Assembly (NCBI GenBank): GCA_963840445.1
Contig: CAWIZC010000024.1
Span: forward strand, 310,001-374,000
Direction of reading: 5' to 3'
Length of the DNA stretch: 64,000 nucleotides
DNA from: AWTP1-13 sp963840445
GTDB lineage: Bacteria; Pseudomonadota; Alphaproteobacteria; Rhizobiales; Hyphomicrobiaceae
This document shows positions 7,770 through 14,526 of the stretch, piece by piece. A program made the position numbers and the translations under genes. Numbering within the stretch: the first letter of the stretch is position 1; the number at the start of each line of letters is the position of its first letter. The notes under the pieces are model-generated. The model saw only the letters and a list, made by a program, of their open reading frames with translations, made no database searches and was not told the DNA's origin.

Positions 7770-8861
7770 TCAGAACACGATGACGCCGCGGGCCACCTGG
7801 CCCGATGTCAGCAGCTTGAAGCCCTCGTTGATCTCGTCGAACTTGTAAGTGCGGCTGATCAGGGCATCGAGGTTGATGCGCTTGTCCATGTCGAGGTCGG
7901 CCAGCACGCCGAAATCCACCGGCGGGCGGATCGAGCCGTAGTAGGTGCCGGTGATCTTCTTCTCCTGGAACACCACCTGGAACGGGTTGATCTGCGCGCG
8001 GTCCGTGAAAGCCGGCATACCGACCATGATCGCGTGCCCGCCGGGTGCAATAGCGTCGACGCACGTCTCCATGGTCTTGGCGCCGCCGATGGCATCGAAG
8101 GCATAGTCGACGCCGCCGCCGGTGAGGTCTTTCACGGCCTTCACCGTGTCCTCCTTCTTGGCGTTGATGGTGTGGGTGGCGCCGAACTCCCTGGCATAGC
8201 CCAACTTGTTGTCGAGCAGGTCGCAGGCGATGATGGTCTTGGCGCCGGCGAGCTTTGCGCCCTGCACCACGTTGAGGCCGACCCCGCCGCAGCCAACCAC
8301 CAGCACGGTCGAACCCGATTCTACCTTGGCATGGCGGATGGCGGCACCGACCCCGGTCGCCACGCTGCAGCCGATGATGGCCGCATGCGTCCACGGCAGG
8401 TCCTTGCGTACGGAGACGACCTGCTCGGCCGGGCACACCACGAACTCCGAGAATGTGCCGATGCGCGCCATCTGGTTGACCGGCTCGCCGTTCAGCTTCA
8501 CGCGGCTGGTGCCGTCGTGCATGCGCCAGCGCGGGCTGTCGTCATGGCCGTTGCAGATCACCGACCGGCCCGATGCGCAGTAGCGGCAATGCCCGCAGTT
8601 GGGGCGGAACGAGAAGATGACGTGGTCGCCCTTCTTGACGTTGTTGACGCCCTGACCCAGCTCGACGACCACACCGGCTGCCTCGTGGCCCAGCACCATC
8701 GGCAGCGGCAGCGGCCAGTCGCCGTTCATGATGTGGTAGTCGGACAGGCACACGCCGGCCGCCTTCACCTGCACGCGCACCTCGCCGGCCTTAGGCGGCT
8801 CCTGCTCGAGGTCGAGAATCTGCAGCGGCTTGTTGACTTCGGTCAGGACGGCGGCGCGCAT
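7770..8861 (-). CDS. Zinc-dependent medium-chain alcohol dehydrogenase
   Basis: 363 residues. Catalytic zinc ligands are visible as Cys in GVCLSDYH and His/Glu in GHEAAG; the structural zinc site is the four-cysteine lobe C-x2-C-x2-C-x7-C in NCGHCRYCASGRSVIC. The nucleotide-binding loop is GCGGVGLN (Rossmann fold, NAD(P) dependent). The architecture is that of class III-like or aryl/long-chain alcohol dehydrogenases. It lies between the two fumarase subunit genes and is probably co-transcribed with them, so it may oxidise a hydroxy intermediate of the same route; this is inference. Confidence 0.88.
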   Translation of the reverse strand: MRAAVLTEVNKPLQILDLEQEPPKAGEVRVQVKAAGVCLSDYHIMNGDWPLPLPMVLGHEAAGVVVELGQGVNNVKKGDHVIFSFRPNCGHCRYCASGRSVICNGHDDSPRWRMHDGTSRVKLNGEPVNQMARIGTFSEFVVCPAEQVVSVRKDLPWTHAAIIGCSVATGVGAAIRHAKVESGSTVLVVGCGGVGLNVVQGAKLAGAKTIIACDLLDNKLGYAREFGATHTINAKKEDTVKAVKDLTGGGVDYAFDAIGGAKTMETCVDAIAPGGHAIMVGMPAFTDRAQINPFQVVFQEKKITGTYYGSIRPPVDFGVLADLDMDKRINLDALISRTYKFDEINEGFKLLTSGQVARGVIVF

Positions 8862-8881
8862 CGATGTTTCCTCCTGGGGTC

Positions 8882-9427
8882 CTATGCTGGGAACTCAATG
8901 TACTCGGGCGGAACGGCCTTCGTCAGCCAGACTCCATTGTCCGAGCGGAAAAATGTCATGTCTTTCGCCCACATTGCCCCGGATCTGACGCGCAGCACCA
9001 CCGGCCGGCCGTGCCGCTGCCCGACCTTGATGGCGGTGGCCTCATCCGGTGAAAGGTGCACGTGCTGGCGGTTGCCGGGCTTCAGGCCTTCGCTGCGGAT
9101 GGCGGGGACGGTGCCGACAGCTGTGCCGTGGAACAGGATGGTCGGGGGCTCGGTGGGCTCGAGGCCCAGGTCAATCTCGACGGAGTGGCCCTGGTTGGCG
9201 CGAATGCGCCCGCCTGTTGCATCGAGAGCGAAGCGCTGCTTGTCGCTGCCGGCGACGATCTCGGCGATCAGCTCGCGTGTCAGCTTAACGCCATGCGCAC
9301 CAGCCCGCTCGATAAGCACATCGACATCGGCCCAGCCGTTCTCGTCCAGCACCAGGCCGATGTGCTCCGGCTTGTGCCGCAACACCAGGCTCAGGAACTT
9401 GCTGGCCTGGATCTTGTCTCGCGTCAT
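8882..9427 (-). CDS. kptA: RNA 2'-phosphotransferase, Tpt1/KptA family
   Basis: 181 residues from ATG 9427, the usual KptA length. Conserved motifs are intact: KFLSLVLRHKP (catalytic Arg-His), QRFAL, FHGT and HVHLS, and a C-terminal PPEYIEF. In fungi and plants the enzyme moves the splice-junction 2'-phosphate of tRNA to NAD, giving ADP-ribose 1''-2''-cyclic phosphate. Bacteria lack that tRNA splicing route, so the physiological substrate here is unknown; RNA end repair or ADP-ribosylation removal have been proposed for bacterial homologues. Its place among dehydrogenase genes appears incidental. The longer frame upstream of 9427 runs into the repeat at 9441-9577 and is rejected. Confidence 0.88.
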   Translation of the reverse strand: MTRDKIQASKFLSLVLRHKPEHIGLVLDENGWADVDVLIERAGAHGVKLTRELIAEIVAGSDKQRFALDATGGRIRANQGHSVEIDLGLEPTEPPTILFHGTAVGTVPAIRSEGLKPGNRQHVHLSPDEATAIKVGQRHGRPVVLRVRSGAMWAKDMTFFRSDNGVWLTKAVPPEYIEFPA

Positions 9428-9440
9428 ATCGCTCGTTTCT

Positions 9441-9577
9441 CCCTCTCCCCGTCCTTGCGTCCATGCGGAGCATGGCTTCGCCATGACGAGAGGGTCGGGG
9501 TGAGGGGCAGCAATAAGCATCGGAGCAAGCGTCTGCCCCTCACCCTGGCCCTCTCCCCATGAAGTATGGGGAGAGGG
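9441..9577. repeat. Bipartite palindromic intergenic repeat, copy 2
   Basis: Fills the gap between the fumarase alpha gene and kptA. It begins with CCCTCTCCCC and ends with GGGGAGAGGG, as copy 1 (351-465) does, and shares the internal CGGAGCAAGC and TCTGCCCCTCACCCT block (9521-9545). Compared with copy 1 it has an extra small hairpin near 9461-9486 (ATGGC TTC GCCAT). Confidence 0.75.
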
Positions 9578-9582
9578 AATGC

Positions 9583-10545
9583 CTACTCCGCCGCGTCCGT
9601 CTTCTGCGGCGCCTCCCACTCGACCGTGGGCCGGCGCATGTAGTCCGTGAACCATTCGGGGTCGGTGCGGAACTCGGCGCGGCCGTCTGCGAATATGCGT
9701 GCGGTGGCCCGCCGCGACGACAGGCAGAACATGTGCACGCTCATCGGCATGCCGCCGGTGTGGCAATAGCCGACCTCGATGTGGCAATCGACCACCATCG
9801 ACGAGCCCATGAAGCCCATGGCGCCCATGCCGATGCTGTTGCCAAGCTCCTTCAACTCTTCCTCCAGCTTGGCGATCTTGGGGTCGGGATTGCGCGAGCC
9901 GACCGTGCGCAGGCAGGACGCCTGCTTGCCGAGCACCATGCAGATGTCCTTCGAGCCGCCGAGGCCCACGCCGACGATGGCCGGCTGGCAGGCCAGCCCG
10001 CGCCGCCCGAACTGGATCAGCGTGTCCAGGAAGAAGCGGCGGATGCCGTCGATGCCGTCGCCGGGGAACAGCATGCGGTAGTCGGAGCCGAACAGGCCGC
10101 CCTTGTGCACTGTGGTGAGGTCGATCCAGTCAGCCTCCGGGTGGAACGAGTATTCGATCTCGGGCGCGCCGATGCCGCAGTTGTTGTTGTGGTCGGTGCG
10201 CCAGAGCGGATGCACGCGGTTGGGGCGCAGCGGCACGTCGTGCGTTGCGGTGGCGGTGGCGCGGCGCAGGGCGGCCTCCAGCGCAATCGGCCCGCCCTCG
10301 ATGCGCGCCTCGTTGCCAATCTTGACGTACCAGCGCGGCACGCCGGTATCGCCGCACATGGCGCGCCGGTCTTCCTTGGCGGCCTCGTAGTTTTCCAGCA
10401 TGGCCTGGATGACGAACGAGGAGAGATCGCCCTTCTCCGTATCCGCACACCGGCGCAGGCCCGCGAGATAGTCCTCGGGGATCTCGATGGCTGCCTTGAC
10501 CATCAGCTGCTCGGCGATGTTCTGCAGGGGTGAGATGGGGATCAT
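9583..10545 (-). CDS. Class I fumarase/L(+)-tartrate dehydratase, alpha subunit
   Basis: 320 residues from ATG 10545, which has GGAGAG upstream. Oxygen-sensitive Fe-S hydro-lyase subunit. Conserved cysteine-bearing segments are present: MCGDTGVP (usually CQDTG), the glycine loop PAIVGVGLGGS, and later cysteines in VDCHIEVGYC. Together with the beta subunit at 6978-7655 it would form the heterodimer that hydrates or dehydrates a C4 dicarboxylate around a 4Fe-4S cluster. It lies directly downstream of the succinate dehydrogenase/fumarate reductase-like genes, which fits a shared fumarate intermediate. Confidence 0.88.
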   Translation of the reverse strand: MIPISPLQNIAEQLMVKAAIEIPEDYLAGLRRCADTEKGDLSSFVIQAMLENYEAAKEDRRAMCGDTGVPRWYVKIGNEARIEGGPIALEAALRRATATATHDVPLRPNRVHPLWRTDHNNNCGIGAPEIEYSFHPEADWIDLTTVHKGGLFGSDYRMLFPGDGIDGIRRFFLDTLIQFGRRGLACQPAIVGVGLGGSKDICMVLGKQASCLRTVGSRNPDPKIAKLEEELKELGNSIGMGAMGFMGSSMVVDCHIEVGYCHTGGMPMSVHMFCLSSRRATARIFADGRAEFRTDPEWFTDYMRRPTVEWEAPQKTDAAE

Positions 10546-10575
10546 GGTGCGCTCTCCGGCGCGGCACACCGTGTC

Positions 10576-10598
10576 ACCCCGGGGCTTGTCCCCGGGGT
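10576..10598. repeat. Hairpin repeat with CTTGT/ACAAG loop
   Basis: Perfect 9-bp stem ACCCCGGGG ... CCCCGGGGT around the loop CTTGT. It is immediately upstream of the dead GIY-YIG gene and belongs to the same short-hairpin family as 10970-10990 and 17501-17521. Confidence 0.7.
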
Positions 10599-10640
10599 CC
10601 AGCGCGCCACATACTCCGCCCGCACAAGGTGGAGCGGTCG

Positions 10641-10961
10641 GTGCACAGCTATTGGGTCTACATTCTTGCAAGCAGGCCCAGAGGAACGCTCTAGGTGGGC
10701 GTTACCAACGGCGTCATACGACGCGTCGATCAGCATCGTGCGGGCAAAGCGTCGAGCTTCACCACGAGATACAAGGTCCATCGGCTCGTCTGGTTTCAAG
10801 AGTTCGTCAGCATACGCGATGCCATCCAACGAGAAAAGACCATCAAGGAGTGGCCGCGGGCCTGGAAGGTCAACCTTATCGAAGGGACCAATCGGCATTG
10901 GGATGACTTGTATCCCTCGCTGCCCGGTGTTCGTCCCCAATCGATCAAGGGCACTCGCTGA
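10641..10961 (+). pseudogene. GIY-YIG endonuclease gene with nonsense codon
   Basis: The only plus-strand gene inside the minus-strand oxidoreductase run. From GTG 10641 (AAGGTGGAG upstream) the frame reads HSYWVYILASRPRGTL, then TAG at 10692-10694, then VGVTNGVIRRVDQHR and on to AREK-like QREKTIKEWPRAWK and WDDLYPSL. This is the small single-domain UvrC-type GIY-YIG family, about 100 residues. The stop codon stands exactly where the tyrosine of the YIG motif is expected, one base change from TAC/TAT. The residual product after TAG lacks the catalytic N-terminal strand, so the gene is judged dead. It is bracketed by hairpin repeats on both sides. Confidence 0.8.
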
Positions 10962-10969
10962 TGGCTGGA

Positions 10970-11060
10970 TCGCGGGGACAAGCCCCGCGATGACAGTCGA
11001 AGTTGGGGCACGCGACCGGCCAGCACATTCCGTTGTCATCCCGGCCCTTGTGCCCGGGAT
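10970..11060. repeat. Pair of hairpin repeats downstream of the GIY-YIG pseudogene
   Basis: First hairpin 10970-10990: TCGCGGGG ACAAG CCCCGCGA, perfect 8-bp stem. Second, less perfect, 11038-11060: ATCCCGG ... CCCGGGAT around CCCTTGTG. Both have the ACAAG/CTTGT loop core of the family. Confidence 0.65.
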
Positions 11061-11092
11061 TGGGCGTGCCTCGCACTCTGCGTCCACCGTAT

Positions 11093-12817
11093 TCACTCTG
11101 CGGCATCTTTCAGCAGCGTTTCGCCCGGCTTGACGATGGTGAAGCGCACCGGCTCGTCGGCGATGTCGAGGCGGCCGTCCTGCTGGCGGGCCACCGTGAA
11201 GGTGGAGGTGGCGAGGTCGCCCTCGCCGGGGAAGTCCTCGCGATAGTGGGCGCCGCGGCTGTTCTCGCGCTTGAGCGCCGCCAGCGTGATCACCTTGGAA
11301 ATCTCCACCAGGCTGCGTAGGTTCAGCCAATCGTGCCACGTCAGGTTGAAGGCGCGATCGCCATCCGGCACGCCGATGCCGAGCAGCTCGCCCTCGATCG
11401 CCTCGACCTTGTGCAGGCCGCGCTGCAGACCCGCCGCGTCGCGAATGACGCCGACATCGTCCCACATCGCATCCATCAGGCGCTCGCGCAGCGCATTGAC
11501 GTCGCCGGCCTTGCGCGCGAACGGCGCCTCGGCGCGCGCCATCTCTGCACCGATCGCGTCCTCATCCGCCACGCGATGTCCGGGATTGGCGGCGATCCAG
11601 GCCGCCATGGTCTCGCCGGCAATGCCGCCGAACACCGTGGAGTTGGCGACGCCGTTGCCGCCGAGCCGGTTGGCGCCGTGCGCGCCGCCGGAGTCCTCGC
11701 CCGCCACGAACAGCCCGTGCAGCTCGGTCGAAGTGTCGACGTTGCTGACGAGCCCGCCCATGAAATAGTGCGCGGTCGGCACCACCTCGACCAGCCCGCC
11801 GGCCAGGTCGAAGCCGCAGTCGGCGCAACGCTCGACCATGCCCTTGAACTGCTTGGCCACCTTCTCGGGCCCGAGGTGGCTCATGTCGATGTAGACGCCG
11901 CCGTGCGGCGTGGTGCGGCCGGCGCGCATCTCGGCGTAGATGGCGCGCGAGACGATGTCGCGCGTGGCCCGCTCCAGCTTGGGATCGTAGTCGGCCATGA
12001 AGCGGCGCTGGGCCCCGTCGAGCAGATGGCCGCCGGCGCCGCGCAGGCCTTCCTCCAGCACCGTGCCGGTCATGCGCGTGTCAGGCCCCGCCAGCAGCCC
12101 CGTTGGGTGGAACTGCACCATCTCCATGTCGCGCAAGGGCAGGCCCAGTCGCAGCACCATGGCGAGACCGTCCATGCTCTTGTCGCCGGACGGCGTGTGG
12201 TAGCGGTACATGGTAGGCCCGCCTCCGGTGGCGAGCAGCACGGCCTTCGCTTCCACCAAGCGGAAGAGACCCGTGCGGATGTCGATCAGCAGCACGCCCG
12301 CCAGCGACCGCCGCTCCTTGGCCGGAATCAGCGCGACAGCCCGATGCTCCTCAAGGCGGCCGATCGGCCGCGCCCACACTTGCTCCATCAGCCGGTTGAT
12401 GATCTCGATGCCGGTCAGGTCGCCCTTGTGCACGGTGCGATCGAAGGTCTGGCCGGCGAAGGCCTTGCCGTGCAGCGTGCCGTCGGGATTGCGGTCGAAG
12501 AAGCAGCCGACCTCGTTCTCCAATTCACGCACGCGCTCGATGGCGGTCGACACCAGCGTCCAGGCCATGTCCTGGTTGGGCAGCCATTTGCCGCCCTCGA
12601 TGGTGTCCATGAAATGCCGCTCGACGAAGTCGCCGGGGTTGAGCGCCACGTTGTAGCCGCCCTGCACCATGCGCGTGCAGCCGCACTTGCCGAGCAGGCC
12701 CTTGGTGGCGACGGTGATCTGCAGGTCCGGGTTGGCCTGATGCGCATGCAGCGCCGCGAACAAACCGGCGCCGCCGGAGCCCAGGATCAGGATGTCTGTC
12801 TTCAGCCGTTCGAGCAT
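11093..12817 (-). CDS. Succinate dehydrogenase/fumarate reductase flavoprotein subunit
   Basis: 574 residues. The N-terminal FAD site is ILGSGGAGLFAALHA; substrate-site landmarks QFHPTG, the conserved GLRGAGG loop and SGGAHGANRLGGN are present, so it belongs to the SdhA/FrdA family. At the position of the histidine that binds FAD covalently in SdhA (SHT before QGG) this protein has Cys in GCTRMVQGG, so the flavin is probably not histidine-linked. It oxidises succinate or reduces fumarate at the cytoplasmic face, with the Fe-S subunit (13793-14509) and two membrane anchors encoded just upstream. ATG 12817 is used; an in-frame GTG at 12829 is possible. Confidence 0.88.
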   Translation of the reverse strand: MLERLKTDILILGSGGAGLFAALHAHQANPDLQITVATKGLLGKCGCTRMVQGGYNVALNPGDFVERHFMDTIEGGKWLPNQDMAWTLVSTAIERVRELENEVGCFFDRNPDGTLHGKAFAGQTFDRTVHKGDLTGIEIINRLMEQVWARPIGRLEEHRAVALIPAKERRSLAGVLLIDIRTGLFRLVEAKAVLLATGGGPTMYRYHTPSGDKSMDGLAMVLRLGLPLRDMEMVQFHPTGLLAGPDTRMTGTVLEEGLRGAGGHLLDGAQRRFMADYDPKLERATRDIVSRAIYAEMRAGRTTPHGGVYIDMSHLGPEKVAKQFKGMVERCADCGFDLAGGLVEVVPTAHYFMGGLVSNVDTSTELHGLFVAGEDSGGAHGANRLGGNGVANSTVFGGIAGETMAAWIAANPGHRVADEDAIGAEMARAEAPFARKAGDVNALRERLMDAMWDDVGVIRDAAGLQRGLHKVEAIEGELLGIGVPDGDRAFNLTWHDWLNLRSLVEISKVITLAALKRENSRGAHYREDFPGEGDLATSTFTVARQQDGRLDIADEPVRFTIVKPGETLLKDAAE

Positions 12818-12825
12818 GGATTCGC

Positions 12826-13176
12826 TCACACCCCTCGGGCCAGGAATACGACGGCTGCAAGTCCAGCCACGATCAGCGCCGCCGTCGCCAATTCCTTCTG
12901 CACCGGCCGCCACGGCAGGTTCTCGATCACCAGCACGCGCAGCCCGCCCAGCATGTGGATCGCCAGCAGGAACACAAGCCCGGTTTCGGCGAGCTTAACT
13001 CCGGAATTTTCGGTCCATTTCAGGAAGCCGTCGAGCCGCGCCTCGCCGTCGATGGCGAGCCCGAGCGCCAGGAAATGCAGCGGCAGAAAGCAGGCCAGCG
13101 CCAGCCCCGACAGGCGGTGCACCATGGCTGCGATCCACAGCACATTGCGGCGATGTCCGCTGGCGTGAATGGTCAT
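12826..13176 (-). CDS. Succinate dehydrogenase/fumarate reductase cytochrome b membrane subunit
   Basis: 116 residues from ATG 13176, with three hydrophobic segments. The first holds HRLSGLALACFLPLHF, the pattern of the SdhC heme b/quinone region, and the second HMLGGLRVLVIEN. It anchors the flavoprotein and Fe-S subunits and passes electrons to or from quinone. The start codon directly follows the 167-bp repeat element (ends 13178). The longer upstream frame would read through that element and is rejected. Confidence 0.8.
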   Translation of the reverse strand: MTIHASGHRRNVLWIAAMVHRLSGLALACFLPLHFLALGLAIDGEARLDGFLKWTENSGVKLAETGLVFLLAIHMLGGLRVLVIENLPWRPVQKELATAALIVAGLAAVVFLARGV

Positions 13177-13177
13177 G

Positions 13178-13344
13178 CTAGTGTCCCGCTTCCGAGGTGA
13201 GCGTGCCTTCGCCGCCAGCGTCCCGAGCGAACTTCGCAATCATAAGGAACACTAGGAGCATGCTCCTGCTGGCGTGATTGAGATCGAGAAATTCGCTTCG
13301 AACCAAGGTGCGAACTCCGGCGAATTTCTCGATCATCACACCAG
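13178..13344. repeat. 167-bp two-hairpin intergenic element, copy 1
   Basis: Occupies the whole space between the two membrane-anchor genes. In the transcribed (minus) direction it starts with CTGGTGTGATGATCGAG, which contains the TGA stop of the upstream gene, has hairpin A with a perfect 15-bp stem (arms 13282-13296 and 13320-13334, GATCGAGAAATTCGC), a spacer, then a degenerate hairpin B bounded by ACACTAG/CTAGTGT (13178-13256), and ends one base before the ATG of the next gene. The second copy at 46171-46337 has exactly the same length and order relative to transcription. Confidence 0.85.
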
Positions 13345-13665
13345 CACCACCGCCGCGACTGCGCGCAGGCCGAGCACTACCAGCATCGCGCCGAAGCCCC
13401 ACATCAGCATGTCGAGCGGCCGCCCGCGCATGCCGGCCCACTCAGCCGCGATTACGCGCACCCCGATCGCTCCATGCGTCGCCGCCGCCAGCACGAACAG
13501 CGCGTAGAAGGCGCCCCAGCCGACGCTGCCGCGCGTGCGGCCGAGAATGTCGGCGGCGCTCAGGCCGCGGTTGGTGGCGTAGAAGATGACGAACAGGTGC
13601 GCCAGCACCAGCGGCGCCATGATGATCGCCGTCGCCCGCTGCAGGATGTAGAGGCGAAGGTTCAT
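13336..13665 (-). CDS. Succinate dehydrogenase/fumarate reductase second membrane subunit
   Basis: 109 residues with three membrane segments. The opening LYILQRATAIIMAPLVLAHL and the later ATHGAIGVRVIAAEW resemble the SdhC/SdhD-type four-helix cytochrome b anchors, with histidines (AHL, THG) placed as possible heme ligands. It forms the quinone-reactive anchor with the 12826-13176 product. Its last codons and TGA stop (13336-13338) lie inside the 167-bp repeat element. Confidence 0.75.
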   Translation of the reverse strand: MNLRLYILQRATAIIMAPLVLAHLFVIFYATNRGLSAADILGRTRGSVGWGAFYALFVLAAATHGAIGVRVIAAEWAGMRGRPLDMLMWGFGAMLVVLGLRAVAAVVLV

Positions 13666-13677
13666 TACCCCTCTCCT

Positions 13678-13783
13678 GTCATCCCGGCCTCGGGCGCCAG
13701 CCCGAGAGCCGGGACCCAGGGCCCAAGCGCGCGTCCGTCGCTCTGGGTCCCGGATATTTCGCTACGCGAAATTCCGGGATGAC
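13678..13783. repeat. Palindromic intergenic repeat of the GTCATCCCGG type
   Basis: Outer arms GTCATCCCGG (13678-13687) and CCGGGATGAC (13774-13783) are exact complements. Nested inside are CTCGGGC/GCCCGAG and GGGACCCAGG/CTGGGTCCC pairings. It fills the gap between the Fe-S subunit gene and the 109-residue anchor gene. Confidence 0.7.
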
Positions 13784-13792
13784 AAACCGCCA

Positions 13793-14509
13793 TCACAGCT
13801 CCCCCTTGAGGTAGGCCTGCATGGTGCGCCGCTTGAGGCCGGCGATGGAGGCCGTGGGGTTGAGCTTATTCGGACAGTGCTCCTGGCAGCTCTGGTGCGA
13901 GTGACAGGCCGTGCAGCCGCCCTTGGCCGCGACGGCGGCCAGACGGTCAGGGTTGCCGGCGTCGCGCACGTCGTTGACGAGCGTCCAGGCGCGGTTGAGC
14001 GCGGCCGGGCCAAGATAGTCCTCATTCCAGCGCACGGTATCGCAGGCGGCAAAGCATACCGCGCAGTTGATGCATTCGATGGCCGCGTCGGCTTCGACGC
14101 GCGCAGCCGTGGCGGGCGCAATCTTCTCGATGGCGTCTGCGCGGCTCTTGCTCGGGGTGAACACCCCTTTGGCGCCTTGCCACTTCTCGAAGAACTGGCG
14201 CATGTCGCAGGCCAGATCCTTGATCACCGGCAGGTTGGCGAGTGGGCCGATCTCCAGCTTGCCGTTGTCGATCACCTTCGAGGTGTGCGTGCGGCAGGTC
14301 CAGCGCGGGCGGCCGTTGACCGTCATGGCGCAGCTGCCGCACATGCCGACGCGACAGGCGAAGCGATAGGACAGCGTCGGATCGGCGTGGCGCTGCACCC
14401 AGGTCACCACGTCGAGCACGGTCTGGTTGGCGCGCTGTGGCACCGTGAAAACCTGGTAGCGGCCATTTTTGCCGCCGCGCCAGAGCGAGACCTCGATGCT
14501 GGCTTCCAT
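13793..14509 (-). CDS. Succinate dehydrogenase/fumarate reductase iron-sulfur subunit
   Basis: 238 residues. The N-terminal ferredoxin domain has the 2Fe-2S ligands in CRVGMCGSC plus the later Cys of RWTC; the C-terminal domain has CINCAVCFAAC and CTACHSHQSCQEHCP for the 4Fe-4S and 3Fe-4S clusters, ending in the family's CPNKLNP. It carries electrons from the flavoprotein to quinone in the membrane subunits. It is the second gene of the run, 17 bases after the sulfite-oxidase-like gene. ATG 14509 is preceded by a purine-poor region, so initiation may depend on the upstream gene. Confidence 0.9.
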   Translation of the reverse strand: MEASIEVSLWRGGKNGRYQVFTVPQRANQTVLDVVTWVQRHADPTLSYRFACRVGMCGSCAMTVNGRPRWTCRTHTSKVIDNGKLEIGPLANLPVIKDLACDMRQFFEKWQGAKGVFTPSKSRADAIEKIAPATAARVEADAAIECINCAVCFAACDTVRWNEDYLGPAALNRAWTLVNDVRDAGNPDRLAAVAAKGGCTACHSHQSCQEHCPNKLNPTASIAGLKRRTMQAYLKGEL

Positions 14510-14526
14510 ATTCAGAACGCCCCGGC

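Noticed and set aside
11333..13168. Plus-strand 611-codon frame opposite the SDH flavoprotein gene
   Set aside because: Antisense frame produced by GC-rich codon bias; it runs through two genes and a repeat element and has no recognisable domain.
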